Made by a program: the position numbers and the translations under genes
Assembly (NCBI GenBank): GCA_963833885.1
Contig: CAWHZU010000015.1
Coordinates: forward strand, 186,001 to 250,000
Length of the DNA: 64,000 nt
Source: JASHPR01 sp963833885
GTDB taxonomy: Bacteria; Actinomycetota; Actinomycetes; Streptosporangiales; Streptosporangiaceae
Direction of reading: 5' to 3'
Part shown: in pieces, positions 42,663 through 51,004 of the stretch
How positions within the stretch are numbered: position 1 is the stretch's first letter
Layout: every line of letters begins with the position of its first letter
The notes under the pieces: model-generated
What the model saw: the letters and a program-made list of their open reading frames with translations, nothing else
What the model was told of the DNA's origin: nothing
The model's database searches: none

Positions 42663-43876
42663 GCCGCCGCGTCCGCCTTGGCGGGCAGCCTGGCCTCGAC
42701 CAGGAAACCGCCGCCGGGGGCCTCGGCGGTGCGCAGCTCGCCGCCGACGGCGGTGGCCCGCTCGCGCATGCCGAGCAGACCGTGGCCGTGCTCCGGCCCT
42801 GGCGTGCCCGGCCCGGGAGCCGGGCCCGGCATGCCCGGCCCCGGAGCCGGGCCGGGTCCGTTGTCCCTGATCCGCAGCCTGAGCTCGTTGCCGGCATAGT
42901 GCAGTTCGACGTCGACGGCCGCGCCGGGCGCGTGCCGCCTGGCGTTGGTGAGCGCCTCCTGGACGATGCGGTAGGCGGCCAGCTCCACCCCTGGATCCAG
43001 CGCGGTCAGGGCGCCGCGGACGATGAGCCTGGCGCCGGTCCCCGCGGCCTCCCTGGCCTCGTCCAGCAGCTCGTTGAGCTGCTGGAGGCCCGGCTGGGGC
43101 TTGCGTTCGGCCGCCATGGTCTCGGTGTCCTCGCGCAGCACCCCGAGCAGCCGCCGCATCTCGGTCAGCGCCGCGCGGGCGGTGTCGCCGATCGCGGACA
43201 GCCGCTGCGCGCCGGCCGCCGGCATGCCGGGCGTGGCCAGCCGGGCCGTCTCGGCCTGCACGGCGATCATCGAGATGTGGTGCGCCACCACGTCGTGCAG
43301 CTCGCGCGAGATCCGCGCGCGCTCCCCGCGCGCCGTGTGCTCGAGCAGCGTGCCCGCGATCTCCTGCTGGGTGGCGCTGTGCTGCACGGCCTCGGTGCGC
43401 GAACGCCGGGCGGCGCCTGCCCACGCGGCCGCCGGGCCGAGTGAGGCGGCCAGAATCGCCAAGACCCGCAGCTCGACACCGCTGAGCAGGGTGCGCGCGG
43501 GCGTGGGGTTGACGGCGAGCGACAGCGCCGCCACCAGGAACGGAAAGACCAGGGCCGCGGGCAGCACGCGTGACCCGCTGTGGCCCAGCCGGTACAGCGC
43601 GACCAGCAACGCGATCAGGCCCGCCACGGTCAGTACCCGGAACCCGAGGAGTGACAGCAGGGTCGCCGCTGCGATCGTCACGGCCGCCGCCGCCGGATGC
43701 GTCCACAGCGCTCCCAGCGGCAGCGTGGTGAGCAGGGCCACCAGCGCCAGGATCAGCAGCAGGAAGGATCGCGAGGGGGTCGCCGACGCCGACCTGGCGG
43801 TGGCGCTGGTCAGCGCGCCGACGACGGCCAATCCGGCCAGAGCGGCGCTGGCCAGGAAGGGCTCGTAACGGGCCAT
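42659..43876 (-). CDS. Sensor histidine kinase (HisKA_3 type)
   Basis: This 405-residue protein has about five N-terminal membrane helices (up to about residue 150). The dimerisation/phosphoacceptor helix is GERARISRELHDVVAHHISM. The HATPase domain has YRIVQEALTNARRHAPG (N box) and GHGLLGMRERATAVGG (G box). The ATP lid is replaced by a Gly/Pro-rich repeat, GPGPAPGPGMPGPAPGPG. ATG 43876 is used; an in-frame ATG at 43957 would add 27 residues. No strong ribosome binding site distinguishes them. Confidence 0.9.
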   Translation of the reverse strand: MARYEPFLASAALAGLAVVGALTSATARSASATPSRSFLLLILALVALLTTLPLGALWTHPAAAAVTIAAATLLSLLGFRVLTVAGLIALLVALYRLGHSGSRVLPAALVFPFLVAALSLAVNPTPARTLLSGVELRVLAILAASLGPAAAWAGAARRSRTEAVQHSATQQEIAGTLLEHTARGERARISRELHDVVAHHISMIAVQAETARLATPGMPAAGAQRLSAIGDTARAALTEMRRLLGVLREDTETMAAERKPQPGLQQLNELLDEAREAAGTGARLIVRGALTALDPGVELAAYRIVQEALTNARRHAPGAAVDVELHYAGNELRLRIRDNGPGPAPGPGMPGPAPGPGTPGPEHGHGLLGMRERATAVGGELRTAEAPGGGFLVEARLPAKADAAA

Positions 43877-44122
43877 GGCGATCCGCCGCCCGCCTGCCCC
43901 CCGGCCATGCCCGTCACTCACCAGGCTCACCCTGTTCGCCGCGCTTACCCAGCTCATCCAGACATTCTCGCTGCTCCGGCGCGATCTGGCGTCCCCCTGG
44001 CCGTCCATCTCGATGTCCCTCCTGCGGGGGAGCCGCGGGCCGGTGTCCCCCGTGCCAGCGGCGGCCAAGACGGCTCCGCCGCGTGACGACCGGACCCGGA
44101 CCCGATCCCTAGTCTGCCTGGC

Positions 44123-45058
44123 ATGGAAGCAACGATCGAAGTGACCGGGCTGCGCAAGCGGTTCGGGCCGACGCTGGCGCTGGACGGGATGACGTTCACC
44201 GTCGATCCGGGCCAGGTCACCGGCTTTGTTGGGCCGAACGGCGCGGGGAAGTCGACCACGATGCGGGTGGTCCTCGGGCTGGACGCCGCCGAGCAGGGCA
44301 CCGCGCTCATCGGCGGCCAGCGCTACCAGGACCTGCGGCATCCGCTGAGCCACGTCGGATCACTGCTGGACGCGGGCGCCCTGCAGCCCAGCCGCAGCGC
44401 CCGTAACCACCTGCTGTGGCTGGCCCACTCGCAGGGGCTGAACGCCCGGCGGGTCGATGAGGTGGTCGGGCGGGCGGGCCTGCAGTCCGCGATCAAGCGC
44501 AGGGCGGGCGGGTATTCGCTCGGGATGCGGCAGCGGCTCGGCATCGCCGCGTCGCTGCTGGGCGACCCGCCGATCCTGATGATGGACGAGCCGTTCAACG
44601 GCATGGACCCGGAGGGCATCGTGTGGATGCGCGGGTTCCTGCGGTCGCTCGCCGCCGAGGGCCGCGCGGTGCTGGTATCCAGCCACCTGATGAGCGAGCT
44701 GCAGGACACGGCCGATCATCTCGTGGTGGTCGGTCGCGGCAAGGTCATCGCCGACACCAGCGTCGCGGCTCTGATCTCCGCCGCGTCCGGCGACCGGGTC
44801 ACGGTGCGCACCACCGCGCGCACCGAGGCGATGACCGTGCTGACCCGGGCGGGAGCAACCGTGGCAGCCACCGGGCCGGACACGCTGACGGTCTCCGGGC
44901 TGACCTCACAGCGCGTGGTCACGCTGCTGGGCGACGGCGCGGTGCCGTTCTCCGAGGTGTCCGCGCACCGCGCGACCCTGGAGGAGGCGTACATGGAGCT
45001 GACCAGGGACGCTGTCGAGTTCCGCGCCGCGGCGGACAGTACGGGGGCCGCGCGATGA
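44123..45058 (+). CDS. ABC transporter ATP-binding protein
   Basis: This 311-residue ABC ATPase has Walker A GPNGAGKST near residue 40 and signature SLGMRQRLGIA. Walker B ILMMDEPFNGMDPEG and the His switch SSHLM follow. The C-terminal extension from about 220 is typical of ABC-2 exporters. It overlaps the permease gene by ATGA and is divergent from the kinase/regulator pair. That arrangement suggests an inducible drug, peptide or lipid exporter. Confidence 0.93.
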   Translation: MEATIEVTGLRKRFGPTLALDGMTFTVDPGQVTGFVGPNGAGKSTTMRVVLGLDAAEQGTALIGGQRYQDLRHPLSHVGSLLDAGALQPSRSARNHLLWLAHSQGLNARRVDEVVGRAGLQSAIKRRAGGYSLGMRQRLGIAASLLGDPPILMMDEPFNGMDPEGIVWMRGFLRSLAAEGRAVLVSSHLMSELQDTADHLVVVGRGKVIADTSVAALISAASGDRVTVRTTARTEAMTVLTRAGATVAATGPDTLTVSGLTSQRVVTLLGDGAVPFSEVSAHRATLEEAYMELTRDAVEFRAAADSTGAAR

Positions 45059-46671
45059 CAGCCGGCACCATCACCCCGTACCGCTCGGCCGAGTCGGCCG
45101 GGCACGATGGTTTCCCCCAGCTACTGCGTGCCGAGTGGATCAAGTTCCGGAGCGTGCGTGGCTGGATCATCGGCATGGTGGTCGCCGGGCTGCTGATGCT
45201 CGCGGTCGGCCTGCTCGGGGTCCAGGCCAGCATCGTGTGCACCAGTGGCCCGCACGCGCCGGTAAAGCACGGTGCGGCCTGCGTCACGCCGGTTCCGATA
45301 GGCCCGGGCGGGGAGCCGGTGAGCGACAACTTCTACTTCGTGCGCCAGCCGCTGACCGGCAACGGCAGCATCACCGCCCAGGTGACGTCGCTGACTGGCG
45401 TCCAACAGTCCGCGGCACCCTCGGGGCCGAATACCTCGCAGACCCAGGACAGCCTGCGCGCTCTGCAGCCGTGGTCCAAGGCCGGGATCATCATCAAGCA
45501 GAGCACGAAGCAGGGGTCCGCGTACGCCGCGATGATGGTCACCGGCGGCAACGGCGTTCGGATGCAGTACGACTACACGCAGGACGTCGCCGGGATGGCG
45601 GGCAAGGTCTCGGCGGCGCACCCGCGCTGGCTGCGGCTGACCCGGTCCGGCGACGCGATCACCGGCTACGACTCGGCCGATGGCATCCACTGGACGCGGA
45701 CCGGCTCGGCCGACCTGGCCGGGCTGCCGTCGACCGTGCAGGTCGGACTGTTCGCCACCTCGCCGATGCACGTGTACGAGAGCTCGTCCTTCGGCAGCGG
45801 CAACTACAACGGCATGAACACCATAGCCACCGGCGTCTTCGACCACGTCGGCGTCTCCGGCCAGCACGGCGGTGCGTGGGCTGGAGACGCCGTCGGGGGC
45901 AGCCAGGGGCTCGGGCCGAACGGCCCAGGTGACAGCTACCAGCAGGCCGGCGGCAGCTTTACCGTCACCGGATCCGGCGACATCGCCCCGGTCACGGACG
46001 GCCCGGGGTCGAGCGTGGGCCCGTCCGGCACCATCGAGCAGCACCTGGTGGGCACGTTCGCCGGGCTGATCGCGGTGGTCGTGATCGCGACGATGTTCAT
46101 CACCGCGGAGTACCGGCGGGGCATGATCCGGGTCACCCTCGCCGCTACCCCGCGCCGGGGGCGGGTGCTGGCCGCCAAGGCCGTGGTAATCGGCGCGGTC
46201 ACGTTCATGCTGGGGCTGATCGCGGCGATCATCGCGGTGCTCATCGGCACCCGGCTGTCGGCCAACCAGGGCATCTACGTGTTCCCGGTGTCCTGGCCGA
46301 CCGAGGCGCGCGTGCTGCTGGGCACTGCGGCGCTGCTCGCGGTCGGCGCGGTTCTCGCGCTCGCGGTCGGCACGATCCTGCGGCGCAGCGCCGCCGCGAT
46401 CACCGCGGTGATCGCGGGGGTCGTGCTCACCTACATCCTCGCGATGGCATCCCTGGTGCCGCTCGGCGTGGCCGAGTGGCTGCTGCGGGTCACCCCGGCC
46501 GCCGGCTTCGCCATCCAGCAGAGCCTGCCGCGCTGGCCGCAGGTCACGGGCGTCTACGGGCTCCCGCAGTACTACCCGCTGTCGCCGTGGGCGGGCTTCG
46601 CCGTGCTGTGCGGCTACGCCGTGGTCGCCATGGGCCTGGCCGTCTTGCTGCTCCGCCGGAGGGACGCATGA
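45055..46671 (+). CDS. ABC-2 permease with large extracytoplasmic DUF1349/LamG-like insert
   Basis: This is a 538-residue permease. TM1 is GWIIGMVVAGLLMLAVGLLG near residue 35. About 260 residues follow before the remaining five helices. The insert has DNFYFVRQPLTGNGSITAQV, WSKAGIIIKQSTKQGSAYAA, PRWLRLTRSGDAITGYDSAD and GLFATSP. These features resemble DUF1349/concanavalin-like beta-sandwich domains, so it should face outside. The rest is a normal ABC-2 core with EYRRGMIRVTLAATPRRGRV. Such an insert could bind ligand or glycan. Confidence 0.85.
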   Translation: MTAGTITPYRSAESAGHDGFPQLLRAEWIKFRSVRGWIIGMVVAGLLMLAVGLLGVQASIVCTSGPHAPVKHGAACVTPVPIGPGGEPVSDNFYFVRQPLTGNGSITAQVTSLTGVQQSAAPSGPNTSQTQDSLRALQPWSKAGIIIKQSTKQGSAYAAMMVTGGNGVRMQYDYTQDVAGMAGKVSAAHPRWLRLTRSGDAITGYDSADGIHWTRTGSADLAGLPSTVQVGLFATSPMHVYESSSFGSGNYNGMNTIATGVFDHVGVSGQHGGAWAGDAVGGSQGLGPNGPGDSYQQAGGSFTVTGSGDIAPVTDGPGSSVGPSGTIEQHLVGTFAGLIAVVVIATMFITAEYRRGMIRVTLAATPRRGRVLAAKAVVIGAVTFMLGLIAAIIAVLIGTRLSANQGIYVFPVSWPTEARVLLGTAALLAVGAVLALAVGTILRRSAAAITAVIAGVVLTYILAMASLVPLGVAEWLLRVTPAAGFAIQQSLPRWPQVTGVYGLPQYYPLSPWAGFAVLCGYAVVAMGLAVLLLRRRDA

Positions 46672-47546
46672 ACCACGCCCCGCCCGCCATCCGGGCGGAC
46701 CCCCCGGCGGTGCACGAAGCACCGCCGGGCCGGCTTGGCGCGCTTCGCGCCGGGCTGGCGGCCATGCCGGACACCCTGCACGCCGAGTGGACCAAGCTGC
46801 GCACGGTGTCGGGCACCGCCTGGCTGCTGGCCGGTGTCGTGACGGCGACCGCCGCGGTGAGCGCAGCCGCTGTCGCGGCCACCAAGTGCCCGGCCGGCCT
46901 CGGCTGCCCGGCCGACACGACCAAGCTCAGCCTCACCGGGGTCTACCTCGGCCAGGCCGTGGTGGCGATCCTGGCCGTGCTCGCGGTCAGCAACGAGTAC
47001 AGCACCGGAATGGTCCGGATCACCCTGGCCGCGATGCCGCGCCGCCTGGCGGTGCTGGCCGCGAAGGCAGCCATCGTCGGCGCGCTGGTACTCGTGGCCG
47101 GGGCCGTCGCCGTCGCCGCTTCCCTGCTGGCCGCCCGGCTCATGCTGCCCGGCAACGGGTTCACCGCGGCGCACGGCTTCGCGGCCCTTTCCCTGGCACA
47201 CGGGCCGACGCTGCGGGCGGCCTGCGGCTCGGTGCTGTACCTGGCCCTGATCGCGATGTTCAGCCTCGGCATCGCCACCGCCGTGCGGGACTCGGCCGTG
47301 GCCATCGGGCTCAGCCTTGGCATGCTCTACCTCCCCCCGATCCTCATCGCCCTGACCGTGACCAACCCGGTATGGCTGCACCGCCTCGAGCGGTACACGC
47401 CGATGACCGCCGGTCTCACCATTCAGAACACCACCGGCCTGCACGGCCTGCCGATCACTCCCTGGGCGGGCCTGGGCGTGCTGGCGCTCTGGGCCGCCGC
47501 CGCTCTGCTGTCCGGCGGCCTGCTGCTCAGGGTGCGCGACGCATGA
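46668..47546 (+). CDS. ABC-2 permease subunit
   Basis: This is a 292-residue permease with six predicted helices. LHAEWTKLRTVSGTAWLLAG starts TM1, and NEYSTGMVRITLAAMPRRLAV is the coupling region shared with the upstream permease. It lacks the large insert. It starts by ATGA overlap and is followed by a fragment gene through another ATGA. Together with the upstream subunit it would form the exporter heterodimer. Confidence 0.88.
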   Translation: MNHAPPAIRADPPAVHEAPPGRLGALRAGLAAMPDTLHAEWTKLRTVSGTAWLLAGVVTATAAVSAAAVAATKCPAGLGCPADTTKLSLTGVYLGQAVVAILAVLAVSNEYSTGMVRITLAAMPRRLAVLAAKAAIVGALVLVAGAVAVAASLLAARLMLPGNGFTAAHGFAALSLAHGPTLRAACGSVLYLALIAMFSLGIATAVRDSAVAIGLSLGMLYLPPILIALTVTNPVWLHRLERYTPMTAGLTIQNTTGLHGLPITPWAGLGVLALWAAAALLSGGLLLRVRDA

Positions 47547-47656
47547 CCGTCACCGCGTCCCCGCTGGCGCCGTGGGCGGGCTTCGCCGTACTGTGCGGAT
47601 ACGCCGTGCTCGCGATGGGCCTGGCCGTCTTCCTGCTCCGCCGGAGGGACGCATGA
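47543..47656 (+). pseudogene. 37-codon duplicate of the first permease C-terminal tail
   Basis: The translation MTVTASPLAPWAGFAVLCGY then AVLAMGLAVFLLRRRDA nearly repeats the last 30 residues of the 45055-46671 permease (SPWAGFAVLCGYAVVAMGLA then VLLLRRRDA). It keeps ATGA overlaps on both sides. It is best read as what remains of a third permease gene removed by recombination, or as a copied tail. It may still be translated as a single-helix peptide. Confidence 0.7.
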
Positions 47657-48933
47657 CCAGTGGCCAGGCGGTGCGGCCTCCGCAGGCCGTCGCGCCGGCA
47701 ACTGCGCCGTCGCCGTGGCTGGTGAGGCGGCTGTTCCCGATACTGGCGACCGTCGGTCTCATCGTCATCGGCATGATCGGGACCACCATCGTCGGCCCGC
47801 ACCTGATCGGGCGGGTCCGCTGGTCACTGCCGGACGACCTGTGGGGAACGCTGATCGCCGCGGACCGCCTGGTGCATCTCAACCTGGCCGGCCTGTACAC
47901 CCAGCCCACCGGACTGGTCACGTTTCCCGGCGCGGCGGTGATCCTGGCCCCGGTGGCTACGCTCATCGACGCGGCGGGGCTCTCGCTGCAGCACCCGGGA
48001 CCGCATAACCCGCAGCCGGCGGTGTGGCTGGTCGCTGGCCCCTACATGATCGCCATCTCGGGAGTGGCGCTGTTCGCCGCCGACGCGCTCGCCGAGCGGC
48101 TGCGGGTGCCGCGGTGGAAGCGCTTCTTCCTCGCCGCCGCGAGCGCGGTCGCGCTGTGGAACGTCTCGGTCCAGTGGGGCCACCCCGAGGATGCCGTGTC
48201 GGTGGGGCTGCTGCTGTTCGGGATCCTGGCGCTGTCCGAGGCACGGACCGCCCGCTCGGCGTGGCTGCTCGGGGCGGCGATCGCGGTGCAGCCACTCGTG
48301 CTGCTCGCCCTGCCCATCCTGCTCGCAGCGATCGAGCCGAGACGCATCCCCGGCTTTCTGGCCAGGGCCGCCGCCCCGGCGGCGGTCCTGCTCGGCGCCG
48401 CCGCGGCGGCCAACTGGCACGCCACCTATCTCGCGGTGGCCCATCAGCCCAACTGGCCGACCGTCGACCATCCCACTCCGTGGACTCCGCTCGCCCCGCA
48501 CATGGCTGCCGGAGCGGTCGCCGACGGCCCGTTCCGGCTCCTGGCCATCCTGGCGGCCTGCGGGTGCGCGCTCTTCGTCGCACGGCGGCTGCGGGTGGCA
48601 CGGCACGCGCCCGGGCGGAACGGGGAGTGGAGCGAGGAAACGCTCCGGGAACTGCTGTGGTGGGCCGCCCTCGTCCTGGGGCTGCGCTGCGTGTTCGAGC
48701 CGGTGATGGTCGCCTACTACCTGTGGCCGGCGCTGGCGGTGGCGCTCATCGCGGCGACCAGGACCTGGCCACGCCTGCTCGCCACGTCCGTCATCGCCAC
48801 CGCGGTCACCTTCGGGTCGCAGTCCGCCTGGCGCAGCCCGTGGGGCTGGTGGGGGTCCATGATCGTGGGTCTGGCGCTGATCCTGTTCTTCGCCGGCGTT
48901 CCGTCGCTCGGCAGGCCACAGCAGCCAGCCTGA
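47653..48933 (+). CDS. Polytopic membrane protein, GT87/DUF2029-like
   Basis: This 426-residue protein has about ten hydrophobic helices. Its Asp-containing first loop is VRWSLPDDLWGTLIAADRLV. NVSVQWGHPEDAVSVGLLLFG recalls the acidic loop of polyprenol-dependent mannosyltransferases (GT87/GT-C). LVLGLRCVFEPVMVAYYLWP is also characteristic. It overlaps the fragment gene by ATGA. A lipid-linked sugar donor is likely but not shown. Its link to the exporter is by operon only. Confidence 0.75.
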   Translation: MTSGQAVRPPQAVAPATAPSPWLVRRLFPILATVGLIVIGMIGTTIVGPHLIGRVRWSLPDDLWGTLIAADRLVHLNLAGLYTQPTGLVTFPGAAVILAPVATLIDAAGLSLQHPGPHNPQPAVWLVAGPYMIAISGVALFAADALAERLRVPRWKRFFLAAASAVALWNVSVQWGHPEDAVSVGLLLFGILALSEARTARSAWLLGAAIAVQPLVLLALPILLAAIEPRRIPGFLARAAAPAAVLLGAAAAANWHATYLAVAHQPNWPTVDHPTPWTPLAPHMAAGAVADGPFRLLAILAACGCALFVARRLRVARHAPGRNGEWSEETLRELLWWAALVLGLRCVFEPVMVAYYLWPALAVALIAATRTWPRLLATSVIATAVTFGSQSAWRSPWGWWGSMIVGLALILFFAGVPSLGRPQQPA

Positions 48934-48949
48934 CACGCGTTTTTGCGTG
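48934..48949 (+). terminator. Possible hairpin after the GT87-like gene
   Basis: CACGC pairs with GCGTG around GTTTTT directly after the stop codon. The stem is short, but its position between the operon and a separate promoter is suitable. Confidence 0.35.
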
Positions 48950-48968
48950 CTGCATCCGTGACACGGTT

Positions 48969-49003
48969 TATAATTACGTGCGAGAAGCAATTGCGCACGT
49001 AAT
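48969..49003 (+). promoter_or_regulatory. Promoter -10 with overlapping 10-bp inverted repeat
   Basis: TATAAT at 48969-48974 is a perfect -10 element. ATTACGTGCG (48973-48982) and CGCACGTAAT (48994-49003) form an exact inverted repeat with an 11-nt centre. It spans the expected start point and ends 6 nt before the ATG at 49010. A repressor bound here would block transcription. The nearest DNA-binding candidate is the downstream gene product. Confidence 0.6.
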
Positions 49004-49009
49004 AAGAGC

Positions 49010-49846
49010 ATGGAGCACGCGGTGGCGGACATCGAGGAACCGGGACGGTGCGAGGCCTGTGGTCGCCAGCTTCCGTCCCAGCAAGGCAGAGGGCGACGTA
49101 GACGGTACTGCGACGCTACCTGCAGGAGCGCTGCACGGCGGCACCGGGCGCACGGGGGAGCGGACGGGCCGACCGCCGGGAGCGCGCAGGATGTCAATAC
49201 TGCTTTGACAGCCGCCGCGCGTCATGACAACCTTGACGCTATGACATCGGCGGATCCCGTGGCCAGCGCGGTCCGGGTGACCGCTGGCCGGCTCGCCGAC
49301 CAGCTCGCCCGTCCCGGTGCGGGCTCGCCGCTGGCCGCGATGGCGGCGGCACGGGAACTGTCGGCCGCCACGAACGCTGCCATGCAGGCCGCCGTCGACC
49401 GGGCGCGGGCCGCCGGTCACAGCTGGAAGCGGATCGGGGACGTGCTCGGCACCACCCGGCAGGCGGCGTTCCAGCGGTTCGGGCGGCCGGTCGATCCCCG
49501 TACCGGCGAGGCGATGACCCGGGCCGTCCCGCCAGGGCTGACCGAGCGGGCGCTCGCGATCTTCGTCGCCCAGGCGGAGGGCCGCTGGGAGGACGTCCGG
49601 AGGGAGTTCGACGAGAACATGCGCGACAAGCTCGACGCCGCCCGCCTGGCAGCGGGCTGGGCGCACACGATCGCCATGATCGGCAACCTCGAGCGGATCG
49701 GCGATCCGTTCGCGTTCCAGGCCGACGACTACACCCTCGTGAACGTCCCGCTGCACTTCGAGGCGGCCGAGGCGAACGGGCGGGTCACCTTCGACCTGGC
49801 CGCCAAGGTCGCTGGCCTGTTCATCCGCCCGGCGGCAGCACCCTAA
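49010..49846 (+). CDS. Zinc-ribbon/HTH protein with DUF3887-like C-terminus
   Basis: This 278-residue protein starts with a C-x2-C and C-x3-C zinc motif (CEACGRQLPSQQ, YCDATCRSAARRHR). A helical region with AGHSWKRIGDVLGTTRQAAFQR is a sigma-4-like HTH. An NTF2/DUF3887-type domain (LAIFVAQAEGRWEDVRREFD, ADDYTLVNVPLHFEAAEANG) completes it. It sits right under a -10 box with an overlapping palindrome, which suggests autoregulation. No ribosome binding site is seen, so translation may be nearly leaderless. Confidence 0.75.
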   Translation: MEHAVADIEEPGRCEACGRQLPSQQGRGRRRRYCDATCRSAARRHRAHGGADGPTAGSAQDVNTALTAAARHDNLDAMTSADPVASAVRVTAGRLADQLARPGAGSPLAAMAAARELSAATNAAMQAAVDRARAAGHSWKRIGDVLGTTRQAAFQRFGRPVDPRTGEAMTRAVPPGLTERALAIFVAQAEGRWEDVRREFDENMRDKLDAARLAAGWAHTIAMIGNLERIGDPFAFQADDYTLVNVPLHFEAAEANGRVTFDLAAKVAGLFIRPAAAP

Positions 49847-49864
49847 TCAAGATTGAGAGAAGGC

Positions 49865-50113
49865 ATGGACGAGAACAACGACCAGTACGACACCGGGAGC
49901 TACCTCAAGAACAAGCAACCCTGGTTCGGGGCCAAGCGGTTCGGATACGGCTTCGGTCCCCGAACCTGGCAGGGCTACCTGGTCACGGCCGTCCTGGTGG
50001 TGTTCGCCATCACCGTGGGCACGCTGGTCAAGGGCCGCATGCCGGACATGCTGTTCGTCATCATCCCGGTGATCGCCGTGCCGCTCATCATCAGATCGTT
50101 CCAGAGCCGCTGA
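49865..50113 (+). CDS. Small two-helix membrane protein
   Basis: This 82-residue protein reads KRFGYGFGPRTWQGYLVTAV, then a first helix (about 38-56) and a second (about 62-76). Similar small proteins are widespread in actinobacteria with no known role. GAGAGAAGGC precedes the ATG. It follows the zinc-ribbon gene by 18 bp, so it is probably in the same transcript. Confidence 0.7.
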   Translation: MDENNDQYDTGSYLKNKQPWFGAKRFGYGFGPRTWQGYLVTAVLVVFAITVGTLVKGRMPDMLFVIIPVIAVPLIIRSFQSR

Positions 50114-50129
50114 CCGGCGGGGTCGCCGG
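50114..50129. terminator. Bidirectional hairpin between convergent genes
   Basis: CCGGCG pairs perfectly with CGCCGG around GGGT, immediately after the stop at 50113. It lies between the small membrane protein gene and the convergent aldo/keto reductase gene. Confidence 0.6.
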
Positions 50130-50138
50130 CCCGGAGCG

Positions 50139-50993
50139 TCAGCCGCCCCGGGTGATGGCCGCGACCTCGTCCGGGCTCAGCTCGATCGAGGCGGCGGCGA
50201 CGTTCGCCTCGACGTGCTCGGCCGAACCGCTGCCCGGGATCGGCAGGATCTGCGGCGACCGCGCGAGCAGCCAGGCCAGCACGATCTGCCGCGGGCTCGC
50301 GTCATGCCGCTTCGCCGCCTCCGCGATCGCCGGGTTGTCATCGGTCTGCTGGATCGGCGCCCATGGCAGGAACGCGATCTGCTCGAGCTCGCACACGTCG
50401 ATCACCGGCTCGGACTTGCGGTCGGTCGCGTTGTACCGGTTCTGCACCGACACGACCGGCGTGATCTGCTGCGCCGCACGCAACTGCTGCTCGGACACAT
50501 TGGATATCCCGATGTGCCGGATCTTGCCCTCGTTCTTGAGCTCGACCAGCGCGCCGAGCGACTCGGCCAGGGGGACGCGGTTGTCGGGCCGGTGGAACTG
50601 GTACAGCGGGATCTGGTCGAGCCGCAGCCGCTCCAGGCTGCCCTCGCACGCCGCACGCAGGTGCTCCGGCCTGCCGTCGGCGTCCCATCGGCCAGGGCCG
50701 GGGCGCACCAGCCCGCCCTTGGTCGCGATGACCAGGTCGTCGGGGTAGGGGTACAGCGTCTCGGCGATCAGGCGCTCACTGACCTCGGGGCCGTAGGAGT
50801 CGGCGGTGTCGATGAAGTTGACGCCGAGCTCCACCACCATGCGCAGCGCGGCCTTGGCCCGGTCCGGATCCGCCGGCTCGCCCCAGATGCCGTCGCCGGT
50901 GACCCGCATCGCGCCGTAGCCCATCCGGCGCACCACGAGGTCGCCGCCGATCTCGATGGTGCCCGCCGCTGCCGCGCTGGCCGGACCGGTCAT
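50139..50993 (-). CDS. Aldo/keto reductase
   Basis: This is a 284-residue (alpha/beta)8 NADPH oxidoreductase. FIDTADSYGPEVSERLIAE carries the catalytic Asp and Tyr near residues 62-67. VIATKGGL carries the Lys, and LYQFHRPDNRVPLAESLGAL the His. GKIRHIGISNVSEQQL and LPIPGSGSAEHVEANV bind cofactor. It starts 11 bp after the TetR gene end, so the two are probably one operon. Confidence 0.9.
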   Translation of the reverse strand: MTGPASAAAAGTIEIGGDLVVRRMGYGAMRVTGDGIWGEPADPDRAKAALRMVVELGVNFIDTADSYGPEVSERLIAETLYPYPDDLVIATKGGLVRPGPGRWDADGRPEHLRAACEGSLERLRLDQIPLYQFHRPDNRVPLAESLGALVELKNEGKIRHIGISNVSEQQLRAAQQITPVVSVQNRYNATDRKSEPVIDVCELEQIAFLPWAPIQQTDDNPAIAEAAKRHDASPRQIVLAWLLARSPQILPIPGSGSAEHVEANVAAASIELSPDEVAAITRGG

Positions 50994-51004
50994 GAAGCGC
51001 CTCC

